This document shows, in pieces, positions 18,927 through 30,243 of a DNA stretch of 32,500 nucleotides. The position numbers and the translations under genes are program-made. The DNA lies in contig JACVTC010000105.1 in assembly GCA_016946835.1 (NCBI GenBank), positions 1-32,500 of the forward strand. Direction: 5' to 3'. The stretch comes from Neocallimastix lanati (nom. inval.) (lineage: Eukaryota > Neocallimastigomycota > Neocallimastigomycetes > Neocallimastigales > Neocallimastigaceae). Numbering within the stretch: position 1 is the first letter of the stretch; the number at the start of each line of letters is the position of its first letter. The notes under the pieces are model-generated. The model made no database searches, was not told the DNA's origin, and saw only the letters and a program-made list of their open reading frames with translations.

Positions 18927-19966
18927 CCTTTGGAGATTTATAAAAATGACTTTCTTACGCCTAATCGATTAAATTTCATAATAAAAAAAAATTGTAGCGA
19001 TAATCTATACTTGTCTTCTTCTTTACTAAAAGAATTAATAAAATATAATGAAACTCAATTATTAAGAATTATTTTTGATGACTCTAAATTTAATGATAAT
19101 GAATTCATTAAAATGTTACTTAATCACTATAAAAATAAAAAGTCAACTTCTGTCACTAAATTAAATGGAATAATGTCATAATATTCAATATATAATTTCA
19201 ACAGATTATTCTACAGAAAATTTTCAAGATTATTTTTGTAAGTGTATGCGAATATGGAAAAGAAAATATAATTAAAGAGTTAATTGAACATGGAGCTGAT
19301 ATAAATAAAAAAAAAGTAGGTTTGGAGATAACACCATTATGTTGTGTATACAGAATAGGAAATGAAAAAGTATCAAAAATATTTAATTGAGAATGGAGCT
19401 GATCTAAATAAAGAAGGATAATTATTAATGATACATCATTATGTCGTGCATGCAAAATGGGAAATGAAAAAAATAGCAAAAAAAATATTTAATTGAACAT
19501 GGGTGCCAATATAAAAATAGCAGAATAGGAAGGGTTATTCACCTTTGTTTATGGCATGCCTTTGTGGAAAATGAAAATTTAGTAAAAAAATATTTAATTA
19601 AATTAGGAAGCAGATTTAAATAAAATAAATAAAAATAAGGAAACCCCTTTATTTATGGCAGGTAAAAGTAGAAATGAAAATCTAGTAAAATATTTAATTG
19701 AAGAAGGAGCAGCTATAGTAATAGAAAATACACATAGTGAAACAGCTCTACTTATTGCATGCAGGGATAGAAATGAAAAAATGGTAAAATATTAAATTGA
19801 ACAAGGAGCAGATATATATGAAGTAATGGATGTAATTAATTCTTCTGAAAAGGAATTACCATTTTTTTTTTGGAAATAGGAAAACATGGACTTACAAGAA
19901 AGAAGGAAGAAATAATAAATTATTTAGTTGAACTTAAAGTTAATATAAATTTAGAAAAAAAAATAT
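18801..19966 (+). pseudogene. Ankyrin-repeat gene, family 2, copy 1 (broken)
   Basis: The N-terminal domain begins FKIELFIKD, followed by the longest intact piece at 18930-19181: EIYKNDFLTPNRLNFI, then SSSLLKELIKYNETQLLRII. About six ankyrin repeats follow in shifting frames. They include IIKELIEHGADINKK (from about 19270), NENLVKYLIEEGAA (near 19676) and SETALLIACRDRNEKMVKY (near 19737). A non-ankyrin C-terminal tail (YEVMDVINSS, then a Lys-rich part) matches that of copies 2 and 3. Breaks include a TAG in the N-terminal part, a 24-A run (18895-18918) where the other copies have six A, and several indels in the repeats. An intact protein would be a cytosolic-type ankyrin scaffold with no signal peptide visible; its partner is unknown. 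Confidence 0.8.
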
Positions 19967-20384
19967 AAAGGAACCTATAATAAAGAAAAAAAATAATAAA
20001 TTATTTAGATGAAATATTTAAGATTATATAAATATTATAAAAGAAAAAAATGAATTTAAAGAATAATATGAATATGGATGAAATTGATTTTTTTTTTTTT
20101 TTTTTTTTTAAGATAATAAATGATATTATATAAAAATTATAGGAGGAAAAAAACGGTATAAAATATATAAAATATATATAAATATTTTTTAACAGTCATT
20201 AAAAACATAAAACAAACAAGCAAGCTAATAAAATAATAAATATTAAATATTAAAAAAAATATATATATATATAATAATAATTATATTAATAATAGTCTTC
20301 TTAATATATTAAAATAAAAATAATATAGTATTAAATAATATAACAGAGATTAAATTAAAATAAAATAAAAGAAAAAAAAATTTA

Positions 20385-20600
20385 AGAATTATATAATAAT
20401 GAATAATTTAAGAAAGATTTTAATAATAGAAACATTGAAATATTAAACAGTTTAATAAATAATATTTATAAAAATAAATTCGAAAGAAAAAAATAGTATA
20501 GTTTTTATGAATATTTATAAAAAAAAAAAAAAAAAGGTTTTATTATATAATTTAAACAAATCATTATATAATAAGGCTTCATAATTATATATATAAAGAT
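20385..20600 (+). pseudogene. Relic of another ankyrin-family N-terminal domain after copy 1
   Basis: This matches, with many differences, the sequence found at the same place behind copies 2 and 3 (for example GAAATATTAAACAGTTTAAT beside GGAAATATTTATTAATTTAA, and ATAAAAATAAATTCGAAA beside ATAAAAATAAATCAG). It is too decayed to translate. The conserved order gene-then-relic suggests the unit that duplicated held two genes. Confidence 0.45.
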
Positions 20601-20855
20601 ATAAAAAAATTTTAATAAATCAATTTTTTAATATTTTATTCTAATTTCAAAATTTTTTAATTTACAATTTTGTTGTATTATGCTTTATTTATTTTACTAT
20701 TAATTTTTTTTTTGTTAATGGTTTTATCTAATTTTGTTATATAGTTCTAAATTTTATTATCAATATTATTATATATTATTTATTATCTATTTTTTTTTCA
20801 TTTTTCTTAATTATTTTAATACATTAATATTATTTATTATTTATTACTATTCAAT

Positions 20856-21000
20856 TATTTATTATTTATTAATAAGTACTTCTTTTTATTTTTTATTATT
20901 TATTAATAAATACTTCTTTTTATTATTTATTATTTATTAATAAATACTTCTTTTTATTTTTTATTATTTATTAATAAGTACTTCTTTTTATTATTTACTA
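20856..21000. repeat. Minisatellite related to the 6-kb array
   Basis: Four copies of TTTATTAATAA(A/G)TACTTCTTT lie at a spacing of about 35-40 bp. The palindromic core is shared with the array at 6000-6520. Confidence 0.75.
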
Positions 21001-22250
21001 TTTTATTATTTATTATTATTTATTATTTCTATTATTATTTATTATTTCCATTTTTATTTTTATTTCTATTTTTATTTAATAATTAAAATAATTAAATAAA
21101 AATAAAAAAAAATAGATGGATATCCTCTTACTTATCCTTTAAATATTTTTGACTTTAAAATTATTATTAATTTTAAAAAAATAAAATAAAAATAAAATAA
21201 AATAATAAAATAAATAATAAAAATAATAAAATAAAAAAAATAAAATAATAAAATAAAAATAATAAAATAATAAAAAATTTAATTATTAATTTAGAAGATT
21301 AATTTATGAATAGTTTTATGATTACTTCCACTAAAAAAATAAAATAAAATAAAATAAGAGGATCCAATCAAATTCATTGTTTCTATTGGAATCTTTAATT
21401 GCTAATATTTATTTTATTTTGATTTATTTGGATTTTGATTTATTTTATTTTATTTGGATTTATTTTATTTGGATTTATTTTGATTTATTTTGATTTATGG
21501 CTTGAAATAGTTGGAATGAAAGAATATAAAAAAAAATTTAAATAGTTAATAGAGTTATATAGAGTTATATAGAGTTATATAGTTAATAGAGTTAATAGAG
21601 TTAAATATATCTATCTATCTATCTATATAGTTGTATAGAGTTAATAATAGTTAATATATTAATGAATAAATTCTAAAAAAAAAAAAAATAATAATTAAAA
21701 ATGATTATTCATAAAACTTTTATTCTATTTGATTTGATTTGATTTGATTTGATTTTAGTTCTTTTTTTTCTTTTTTTTATTAATTATTAATTATTTAATA
21801 ATTTTAAATTATTATATTTTAAATTATTATGTTGTGTTTTTTTTTTTTTTTAAATAAATAAATAAATAAATAAATTAACTTTTTTTTATTTTTATTTTTT
21901 TTACTTTTTTTTACTGGAATATTTATAAAATATTTCGTTAATTATAAAATATTTATTTGAAATTTAAAGATTTTATAAAATACTTGGAAAGGATTTTAAA
22001 GGTGTAAAAATGATCAATTAAATTATTTAAATATTATTTTTTAATCTTTATAATAATTATTTTTAATCTTTATATTTTAAATTATTATCTTTTGAAACCT
22101 TTTAAATTTTTAATACTTAATTTTTTTATAGATCTATAAAATTATTAAATATATATATTTTTAAAAATTTATAAATCGTTTAAAACGAATGATAAAATAT
22201 TTTATTTTTTTTTTTTAAAACTTTAATTCTAATAAATATTTATTATTATA
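21001..22250. other. Low-complexity AT stretch without a gene
   Basis: It contains AATAAAA repeats (about 21180-21280), a GGATTTATTTT-type repeat (about 21415-21500), ATAGAGTTAT repeats (about 21540-21605), TCTA repeats (about 21608-21626), GATTT repeats (about 21730-21755) and T runs. No gene is recognised. Confidence 0.6.
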
Positions 22251-22253
22251 TAA

Positions 22254-22412
22254 TTAATATTCATTGGAATATTAATTACATTGTATGCTGCCCTTCCAGA
22301 CGACTTCATCATTGAATCAAATAGGATCATTTACTATGGAAAATGGAATGAAAGAGTGGAACACTTAAAAAAAACCTACCATTCCTCACTTAATATATTT
22401 GAAGGAATTTAA
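22254..22412 (+). pseudogene. Short coding-like fragment, family unknown
   Basis: A 52-codon open stretch without an ATG start reads YAALPDDFIIESNRIIYYGK and then WNERVEHLKKTYHSSLN before a TAA. It is far less AT-rich than the sequence around it, which suggests a gene remnant or an exon. No family is recognised and chance cannot be excluded. Confidence 0.3.
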
Positions 22413-22494
22413 AAAGCAAAACAATAAAAAAATAAAAATTATGTTACCTATAATTTTCAAATAAAATATAATTTATATTTATTATTTATTATTC

Positions 22495-22615
22495 CATTAT
22501 TTATTAATAAATACTCTTTATTATTATTTAATTATTATTTATTATTTATTATTTATTAATAAATACTCTTTATTATTATTTAATTATTATTTATTATTTA
22601 TTTATTTATTTATTA
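22495..22615. repeat. Third locus of the ATTAATAAATACTC minisatellite
   Basis: Two units with TTATTAATAAATACTCTTTA lie about 55 bp apart, followed by TTATT-rich sequence. The core is the same as at 6000-6520. Confidence 0.7.
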
Positions 22616-22941
22616 TTTTTTTCATCCATTTCATATATTCTAACAATTATAATAAAATATAAAATAAATTTTATGTCCATGTCCATAAACAAGTTTTGAC
22701 TTTAATTTGTATTGTTACTATACTATGAATTAAATAATAGTAAATTAAATTCATATTTATATTTATATTTTATTAAATATTTAATAGTAAATGAAATCGT
22801 TATTAAAATCATCTTATTTTATTATATAGAGAAGAACTTTTGATGAAATCTAAGAGTAATAATTGACGTGTATGGATTTGGGGTATCTAATGTATTATGG
22901 CTAGACCAATGGTTTATTAGTAATAGATGTAAATACCATGC

Positions 22942-23092
22942 AAAAGTATCTATAAAAATAAAAATATACCTCTTTAATATTAATAGTATTATTAATAATA
23001 ATACAGTAGATGTTATGGAAAAGTATCTATAAAAATATACATCTTTAATCATATTAATATTAATATTAATATTAATATTAATAATAATACAG
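22942..23092. repeat. Tandem duplication of about 75 bp
   Basis: 22942-23006 and 23019-23092 both begin AAAAGTATCTATAAAAATA and end AATAATAATACAG. The second contains an expanded ATTAAT microsatellite. Confidence 0.75.
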
Positions 23093-23099
23093 GTGTTCT

Positions 23100-24060
23100 A
23101 AAATAAAGTAAACTAAAAAAAATAAAATATAATGATGTTATGTTTATAAAATATTCTTTATTTAATAATTTATTAAAAAGAATTTCAATCATCAAAATTT
23201 ATTAAAAGAAAATTATTGAATATTGTCAATGAAATGTTAAATTTACATATATTAATGTGATTAATATCATATGATATTTATACGCCACATTCATTTTTAC
23301 ATTTCAACCTAATTTTTATACAATTTTATTATTTAAGAAAACTTTTATTATTGATTATATTCTATTATATTCTATTATATTTAAACTTTTATCTATTATT
23401 GATAATATTTTATTATATTTTATTATATTTTATTATATTTTATTATATTGATTAAACTTTTTTTCTAATATATTTAAATCTAAAAAAAAAAAAAATGGAA
23501 AAATTGGTCTATTTTTTATTTTTTATTTCTATTATTTATTTTCTATTTTTATTTCTATTTTTTATTTTCTATTTTATTTTTTATATTATTTCTATTATTT
23601 ATTTTCTATTTTTATTTAATATTATGATTAAAGTGTGTTAAATTGTCCAGAAATATTTTTTAATGAGATGTTTTTTATTTTTAATTTTATTAGTAAGAAA
23701 ATTCGGAATTAAAAAAGAAATACAAATTAAAAAAAATAAAATTTAAAAAATTTAAAAATATTTAAAAATTTAAAAATTTAAAAATTTAAAAAAAATAATT
23801 TTTAATCATGTCACAGTCACTTACTAATAATTAAATTAAATTAATTATTTTTTATTTAATAAAATAAAAATAAAAATAAAAAATAAATAATTTATATATA
23901 AATAAATAAATATAAAAAAAATTTTTTTATTTTTCTTCATTTTAGTTTATTTTATTTTAAAATAATTATATTAAATAAAAATATATATAGAATATATTAA
24001 AATATATAAAAAATATATAAAAAAATAGGTTAAATATTTATTATTCAATTTAAAAATAAA
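23100..24060. other. AT-rich spacer before ankyrin copy 2
   Basis: It contains TTTTATTATA repeats (about 23405-23455), TTTTTATTTCTATTATT-type sequence (about 23510-23610) and AATTTAAAA repeats (about 23740-23790). The part at about 23940-23985 (TTTATTTTATTTTAAAATA) resembles 30420-30440 upstream of copy 3. No gene is recognised. Confidence 0.5.
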
Positions 24061-24072
24061 TTAAAAAAAAAA

Positions 24073-25781
24073 ATGGCATTATCGACAAATAGAAAAATCA
24101 AAAATATAATAAATGAAAATAAAAAAAAAATAAAAATGACTTCATCACAAAATAATAAAATAAATAATTATATAAAAGAATTAAATATTCACTTTAAAAT
24201 TGAATTATTTATAAAAGATTTAGATAATGGAGATTTATTTAGAAATATTAAAAACTTCAATAAATAATAGCAATAAAGATAATTCAGAAAAAATTGATAT
24301 CCCGTTGGAGATTTATAAAAAATGGCTTTCTTAACTCCTAATAGATTAGATTTTATAATGAAAAATTGTAACGATATTTTATAGATATCTTCTTCTTTAC
24401 TAAAGATATTAATAAAAAAAAAATGAAATTCAGTTATTACGAATTATTTTTGATAACTCTAAATTTTATGATAATGATTTCATTAAACATTTACTTTATC
24501 AATATAAATATAAAAAGGTCAATTTTTGTCACTGACTTAAATGAAATAATATCAAATAATCAATAGGTAATCTCAATAAATCAGAATATAAAAAAAAATT
24601 TCAAAATTATTTTACAAGAGTATGCCATGAAGAAAAAGAAAATATCATTAAATTTTTAATTAGAAATGGAGCCAATGTAAATAATTCGAATAAAGATCGT
24701 AAAACACCATTAGGTTGTGTATGTGAAAAAGGAAAAGAAAAAAATAACAAAATTTTTTAATTGAACATGGTGCTAAAATAGAAAAAGCTTATTGGCCCAG
24801 TTATTTACCTTTATTTATGGCATACAAAGAGTGGAAATGAAAATCTAGTAAAATATTTAGTTGAAATTGGAGCTGACGTAAATAAAAGTATCAACTATGG
24901 GTGATACACCATTGTTTTTTTGCATGCAGAAGTAGAAATGAAAATCTAATAAAAAATATTTAATTGAACTGGGAGCAGATGTAGAAAAAAATTAAATAGC
25001 AATGGAGATACACCTTTATTCGATGAGTGCTACAGTGGAAACGAAAATCTTGTAAAATATTTAGTTAAAATAGGAATAGAATAGATGTAAAAAAAAAAGT
25101 TAAATAAAGTATGGTGAAACACCTTTATTTGATGCGTGCTACAGTGGAAACGAAAATCTAGTAAAATATTTAGTTGAAAATGGAGTAGATATTAATAAAA
25201 AAAATAGATGGGCTAAAACACCACTATTTATTGCATGTGAGAAAAGAAATGAAAAAATAATAAATTATTTAGTTGAACAAGGAGCAGATGTTAATGAAGG
25301 AAATAATTGGGCTGAAACACCTCTTCATAATGCATGTAATAATGAAAACGAAGATATGATAAAGTATTTAGTTGAAAATGGAGCGGATATTAATAAAAAA
25401 GATAGATGGGCTAAAGCACCACTACTTATTGCATGTAATAAAGAAAACGAAAATATAATAAAGTATTTAGTTGAAAAAGGAGCAGATATTAATACGGAAA
25501 ACGAAAAGACTGAAACACCTCTTCTTGTTGCATGTAGGAATGGAAACGAAAATATCATAAAGTATTTAGTTGAACATGGGGCAGATATATATAAAGTAAT
25601 TGATATACTTAATTGTCCTATAAAACGATATGTTCCACGTAGAGGATTAAGTAAAAAGAAAGGGTATATTAAAAAATTATTAGTTGAACTTAAAGATAAT
25701 ACTAATGACAATAAAAAATATAAGAGAAAACTAGTTACCTATAAAGATTTTAAAATCACTAAAAAAAACAAAAACAAATGA
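24073..25781 (+). pseudogene. Ankyrin-repeat gene, family 2, copy 2 (N-terminal half broken, C-terminal half open)
   Basis: The ATG at 24073 opens a 64-codon frame. It has a Lys/Asn-rich start and then the family domain FKIELFIKDLDNGDL, and ends early through what looks like a 4-bp TTTA duplication near 24237. The rest of the N-terminal domain and the first five or so ankyrin repeats are in changing frames. From 25104 to 25781 the frame is open: about four repeats of 33 residues (pattern TPLxxACxxxNExxIxYLVExGADIN), of which two form an internal 198-bp duplication. A basic tail follows, with NCPIKRYVPRRGLSKKKGYI, then LVELKD, KLVTYKDFKI and a Lys/Asn end. The first Met in that open part is at 25356, inside a repeat, so it is not a natural start. 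Without the breaks, the product would be an ankyrin scaffold of about 500 residues. Confidence 0.85.
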
Positions 25782-25939
25782 AAAAAAAATAAATAAAAAA
25801 ATAAAAATATAAATATTAAAATATTATAATAATAATTATAATATTATTAACAATTTTAATACGTTATAATAAAAATAATATCATATTTAATAATAAAATA
25901 AAAATTTGATTAAAAAAAAAAAAAATACTAAAAGTTATA

Positions 25940-26290
25940 TAATAATGTATAATTTATGAAAGAAATTAATTTTGGAAATATGGAAATATTTATTAATTTA
26001 ATCAATAAAATTATATAAAAATAAATCAGTAAATAGAAATATTATTGTTTTTTAGAAATATATATAAAAAAAAAAAGATTTTATTTCTTTTTAATAGATA
26101 AAAATTTTTTTTAATAGAAAATTGTTAACAATTCTCCAGACATATCTTATTCTTTATTAAAAATAATTAATAAAAATAAAAAATGATAAAATTCAATTAT
26201 TGAGCATTATTTATAATAATTTTAAATTTTATGACAATAATTTCATAAAATGATTTCTTTTTCAATATAAATAAATTCTTGTTAACCTAA
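25940..26290 (+). pseudogene. Relic of an ankyrin-family N-terminal domain after copy 2
   Basis: The segment at about 26125-26265 (AATTCTCCAGACATATCTTA, then AAATTCAATTATTGAGCATT and TTTTATGACAATAATTTCAT) follows the same order as the functional-type domain in copy 1 at 18996-19110 (YLSSSLLK...ETQLLRII...NDNEFIK). Stops and indels break it. It belongs to the block shared with 32190-32500. Confidence 0.6.
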
Positions 26291-26420
26291 ATTTACAAAT
26301 ATCACTATATATATATATATATATATTCAAAAAATCATAATATTATAATGTTTTATGATTATATATAAGTAGACATAAAAAATTATAATATATCATTTTT
26401 TTTTTTTTATATTTTATATT

Positions 26421-26437
26421 GATAAAGTCTTCCGGTT
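26421..26437 (+). other. Fragment resembling the 3' half of tRNA-Val
   Basis: TAAAGTCTTCCGGTTCGAT resembles AAAGGTCTCCGGTTCGAAC of the tRNA-Val gene (variable loop and T arm), with one base gained and one lost. The 3' T-stem strand is absent, so it is not a tRNA gene. Confidence 0.45.
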
Positions 26438-26440
26438 CGA

Positions 26441-26610
26441 TATCATTATTTATTAATTTATTTATTTTGTATTATATCATTATTTATTAATTTATTTATT
26501 TTGTATTATATCATTATTTATTAATTTATTTATTTTGTATTATATCATTATTTATTAATTTATTTATTTTGTATTATATCATTATTTATTAATTTATTTA
26601 TTTTATATTC
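26441..26610. repeat. Five tandem copies of a 34-bp unit
   Basis: Units start at 26441, 26475, 26509, 26543 and 26577 with TATCATTATTTATTAATTTA. The first four look identical and the fifth differs only at its end. The array starts directly after the tRNA-Val-like fragment. Confidence 0.92.
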
Positions 26611-26619
26611 GTTCCATCT

Positions 26620-27631
26620 ATATATCCCTTTGGTTTATTCTTTTTAGTATTTAAATAATTATATTTAAATTTTTTTTATTTAATAATTATTTGCTCTTTT
26701 CATCTATTAGTTTCACTACTATCTATTTTTAGTTCTTCCATTTTGTTAAATATTTTTTAGTTAATTTTCAATTATTCAATCTTATTAAATATATTTAATT
26801 ATATAAATTTTAAATAAAATTTAGCTTATTTTTTTAATTTTTATATTGATTTTTTTTAATATATAGTTTTATAAAAATCCTTTTTAAAATTATTTCATTT
26901 TTTTTAATATTTAATATCTAGATATTTAAAAGTTTTATTTTTCGAATAATAAATAATTAATTATTATTTTTCACAAATAATCTATTTTTAAAAGAAATGT
27001 TTATTATGAATATTTAAAGATCTTAAAGAACCTTTCTTTAATGATTATTAAATTTTATTATTATATTATTAATTTTTAATTTTTTGATTCAATAATCTAT
27101 GAAAAAAAAAAAAAAAAATTATTGATTAAAAAATTTTTTTTATTCAATAAATTATAAAATAATAAAATACATCAAAATTTTTTTAAATTAAAAATAAAAA
27201 AAAAAAAAAATTAGTATTTTTAAAAAATTTATTTGTTTAATTTATTTATTTATCTTTTACTTATTAATAAGCACATATAATAAAAATTTAAAACAAAACT
27301 TTCATGAAATTCTCAGTCGGTAAAATATTGAGACTCTTAATCTGTTAAAAAACAAAATTAAGAGACACTCAATTTTAATAAAACATGTTAAAAGAATTAT
27401 GTTAAAGGTATAATATTATTTAATATATTTTTTATTATCACGTTTTATTTTATATTATATTATTGTTGTTATATTATTTAAAAAAAAAAAAAAAACAAGA
27501 TATATCCTTCTATCTTTATACTTTTTTTATTATCCAATAAAATTTATTTCAATGTTTATTTTATTTTATATTATAAGTTTAATTTATTTATAGTATGATC
27601 AATCATTATTTTTAACATATTGAACAAGGAG

Positions 27632-27662
<31 letters not shown>

Positions 27663-28767
27663 TATTGGATTTATATTAATTCCTATGGAGAACAATTTCC
27701 ATAGGTAATTTTTGGAATTTATAAGAACAAAAATATAAAAAATATATATTTGAATAACTTAAACTAATATAAATAAAGAATAAATGTATAAAAGAAAAAA
27801 TATTAAAAATACAAAAACATATAATTATATTTATTATATTTTTAAATATTTAAAATCAAAATTATGTTATTTCTTCTTTTTATATTTTATTAAAAAAATT
27901 TTTTTTGGATTTTTAAAATTAAAAAGCATTAATAAAATTTTTTTTTTTTTTTTAAAAAAAAAAATATATATATATAATTATTATAGATTTTAATTTTTAA
28001 ATATATTATATTATTAAAAAAAAAATATATGAAAAAAGTATATATAATAAAGTAAAAAAATAGCATTAATATAAAATATATATATCTATACATATAATAA
28101 AGAAGTACTATAAAAATTTTTTTTAAATAAAATTATTAAATGTAATTATAGTAATAATAATATAATATAATTATATACTTATTATTTATTCTCATTTGAT
28201 ATTATAATATTATAACTATATAAAATAGTAATAATGATTATATAAAATAGAAATTTATTTTTTTTTTTAATTTACAATAATGTTATAAATATTGTAATTA
28301 TTTTATACTTAATAATGACAACAATAAACATTTTTTTATTTTTAAATTTTTTTTTTTTTTTTAGAAAAAAACAAAAGAAAAAAAAAATTAAAATAAAAAA
28401 AAAAATAAATTTAAAATAACTCCCTTTAAATAATTATAAAATAAAATCAAAAATCTAAACTTGAGTTAAATATAATATAATAAAACTAAATAAAAATAAT
28501 CAAAATAACAATAATAATAATAATAATAATAATAAAATCAATAAAACATAATAAGAATAAAAAAATAAATACATAATGTTAGAAATAAGAATAAAATATA
28601 AAATGTAAAAAAAAAAAAAAAAAAAAAAAGTTCATATTTAAATATAATTAATATTTATATTATTCTTTTATTAAAATATGAATTTTATATTTTATTTTAT
28701 GTTTTGTTTCTATTTAAAATTTTAATTATTTTTATTTTTTTATATCTTTTTTTTTTTCTTTTTTTTT

Positions 28768-28800
<33 letters not shown>

Positions 28801-28859
28801 TTAATTCCAAATAAGTATAAAACTATATTACTATTTTAAAAAAAATATTAATTAATTTG

Positions 28860-28890
<31 letters not shown>
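26620..28890. other. AT-rich stretch with scattered relics
   Basis: Most is simple A/T sequence. Recognisable items are a tRNA-Lys-like fragment (27312-27375, listed), an ankyrin-like piece HIEQGVDL running into an A22 tract (about 27615-27660), a hairpin CCTATGGA/TCCATAGG (27682-27689 and 27698-27705), an AAT microsatellite near 28508-28535, A runs near 28609-28630 and a T31 tract at 28861-28891. A 69-codon frame at 27784-27993 is Lys/Phe/Tyr-rich and looks like chance. Confidence 0.5.
27312..27375 (+). pseudogene. tRNA-Lys(CUU)-like 5' fragment with inverted copy of its anticodon arm
   Basis: CTCAGTCGGTA followed by TGAGACTCTTAATCT matches the D arm and anticodon arm of eukaryotic tRNA-Lys(CUU). 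Anticodon CTT is at 27336-27338. The D-stem partner and the 3' side of the anticodon stem are damaged and there is no T arm. Nineteen bases on, ATTAAGAGACACTCAAT (27358-27374) is nearly the reverse complement of ATTGAGACTCTTAAT (27327-27341), so the region can fold back on itself. Confidence 0.6.
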
Positions 28891-28891
<1 letters not shown>

Positions 28892-28894
<3 letters not shown>

Positions 28895-28946
28895 GAATTA
28901 ATATAATTAAAGTCAAAACTGTTTATTGACATACGATTTCTTTATA
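28892..28946 (-). repeat. Short dispersed A-flanked element, inverted copy
   Basis: On the minus strand it reads TATAAAGAAATCGTATGTCA and then AATAAACAGTTTTGACTTTA before an A31 tail (T31 at 28861-28891 on the plus strand). It matches 18477-18532. Confidence 0.6.
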
Positions 28947-28959
28947 TTTTTTTTTTTTT

Positions 28960-29450
28960 ATGAATTATTATAAATAAAAATAATAATAATGAATAACAAA
29001 TAATAAATAGAAATAGAAATAATGAATATTAAATTTTTAATAATAAATATTAAATACTAATAATAATAAAAATAATAATAATAATTATAAATAATAGATA
29101 AAAGTAATAATTATTAAAAATAATAAATAATAATAATTAATGATAATAATAAATAATAATAAAAAAAATCTAGAAATAAAAAATTATAATAAAAAAATCT
29201 TTAGATATAAAAAAAATAAAATAAAAAAAATAAGAACATTAAATAGAAACAAAACATAAAATAATGATAAAAAGAATAATATAACTATTGATTATATTTG
29301 ATGATAGACTTTTTTTTTTATTTATTATTTTATATTTTTTTTATTTATTTTTTTATATAATATTTTATTAATTTTATTATATATATATATTTTATTAGTT
29401 TTTTTTTTTTTTTTTTTAATTTTTATTATATAATTATATCAACAGATTAC

Positions 29451-29481
<31 letters not shown>

Positions 29482-29511
29482 GATATACAACTCAAAAGTT
29501 CGATGTACTTT
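28960..29511. other. AT-rich spacer with AAT and ATT microsatellites
   Basis: AATAAT-type sequence fills about 28975-29165, and an ATT run lies at about 29454-29479. No gene is seen. Confidence 0.6.
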
Positions 29512-29719
29512 TGTTGGGATTTATTTATTAAATTTATTAGTTTATTATTTATTTATTTAATTAATTTTATTTAAAACTACATATATTTAAAAAGACTATT
29601 TAACAGCTTTCTTATACTTTTAATTACAAACTAACTTAACATTACTAAACATAATATAACTTTTAATCTTAACTTTTACTCAACAACACTTCTCTTAATT
29701 CAGAGAAATGCTTTATTTT
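29512..29719 (+). repeat. 208-bp direct repeat, left copy (TRIM-like or LTR-like)
   Basis: It begins TGTTGGGATTTATTTATTA and ends CAGAGAAATGCTTTATTTT. An almost identical 208-bp copy starts at 29929, with about 209 bp between. TGTTGGG is a common LTR start, and the dimensions fit a terminal-repeat retrotransposon in miniature. No TGG-type primer site or target duplication was found, and the end is not CA, so the class is uncertain. Confidence 0.6.
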
Positions 29720-29928
29720 TATGTTATTTAGTTATAATTAACTATTTTTTTAATTGTTCTTGTGATTAGAATAAACTATTAATAATTATTATTTAAGGAA
29801 ATATTTAATAACTATATAAATATAAATATAAAATAATAAGAATATAATTAAAACATTGATTTATGCTATAAATTTATTATTAATTATAAATATAATTAAT
29901 ATATAGAAATCAAGCCACATATTGAAAT

Positions 29929-30136
29929 TGTTGGGATTTATTTATTAAATTTATTAGTTTATTATTTATTTATTTATTTAATTTTATTTAAAACTACATA
30001 TATTTAAAAAGACTATTTAACAGCTTTCTTATACTTTTAATTACAAACTAACTTAACATTACTAAACATAATATAACTTTTAATTTTAACTTTTACTCAA
30101 CAACACTTCTCTTAATTCAGAGAAATGCTTTATTTT
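29929..30136 (+). repeat. 208-bp direct repeat, right copy
   Basis: It has the same length and ends as 29512-29719, with only about two or three base differences seen (for example TAATTTTAAC for TAATCTTAAC). The high identity implies a recent origin or gene conversion. Confidence 0.85.
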
Positions 30137-30238
30137 AATTTTATTTCTATTTTTATTTGATAATTAAAATAATTAATAAAAGAATTTTTAGGTCCAAGAA
30201 TAATTTTGATTTTAATTATTTTAATTCCAAAAAAATAG

Positions 30239-30243
30239 CCAAT
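30239..30243 (+). promoter_or_regulatory. Possible CCAAT box upstream of ankyrin copy 3
   Basis: CCAAT in AATAGCCAATCAAATTA is shared with copy 1 and lies about 355 bp before the copy 3 ATG at 30596. It follows a diverged copy of the short dispersed element. Confidence 0.35.

Noticed and set aside
19198-19479. 93-codon minus-strand frame opposite ankyrin copy 1
   Set aside because: It is an antisense shadow of ankyrin repeats, as are the frames at 31196-31378 and 30535-30732 opposite copy 3.
25325-25711. 128-codon minus-strand frame opposite ankyrin copy 2
   Set aside because: It is antisense of the ankyrin repeats; its apparent repeats (ISAPFSTKYFIIFSF) mirror the sense repeat period.
29495-29511. 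AGTTCGATGT as a tRNA T arm
   Set aside because: There are no neighbouring stems, anticodon arm or acceptor; it is only a short chance string.
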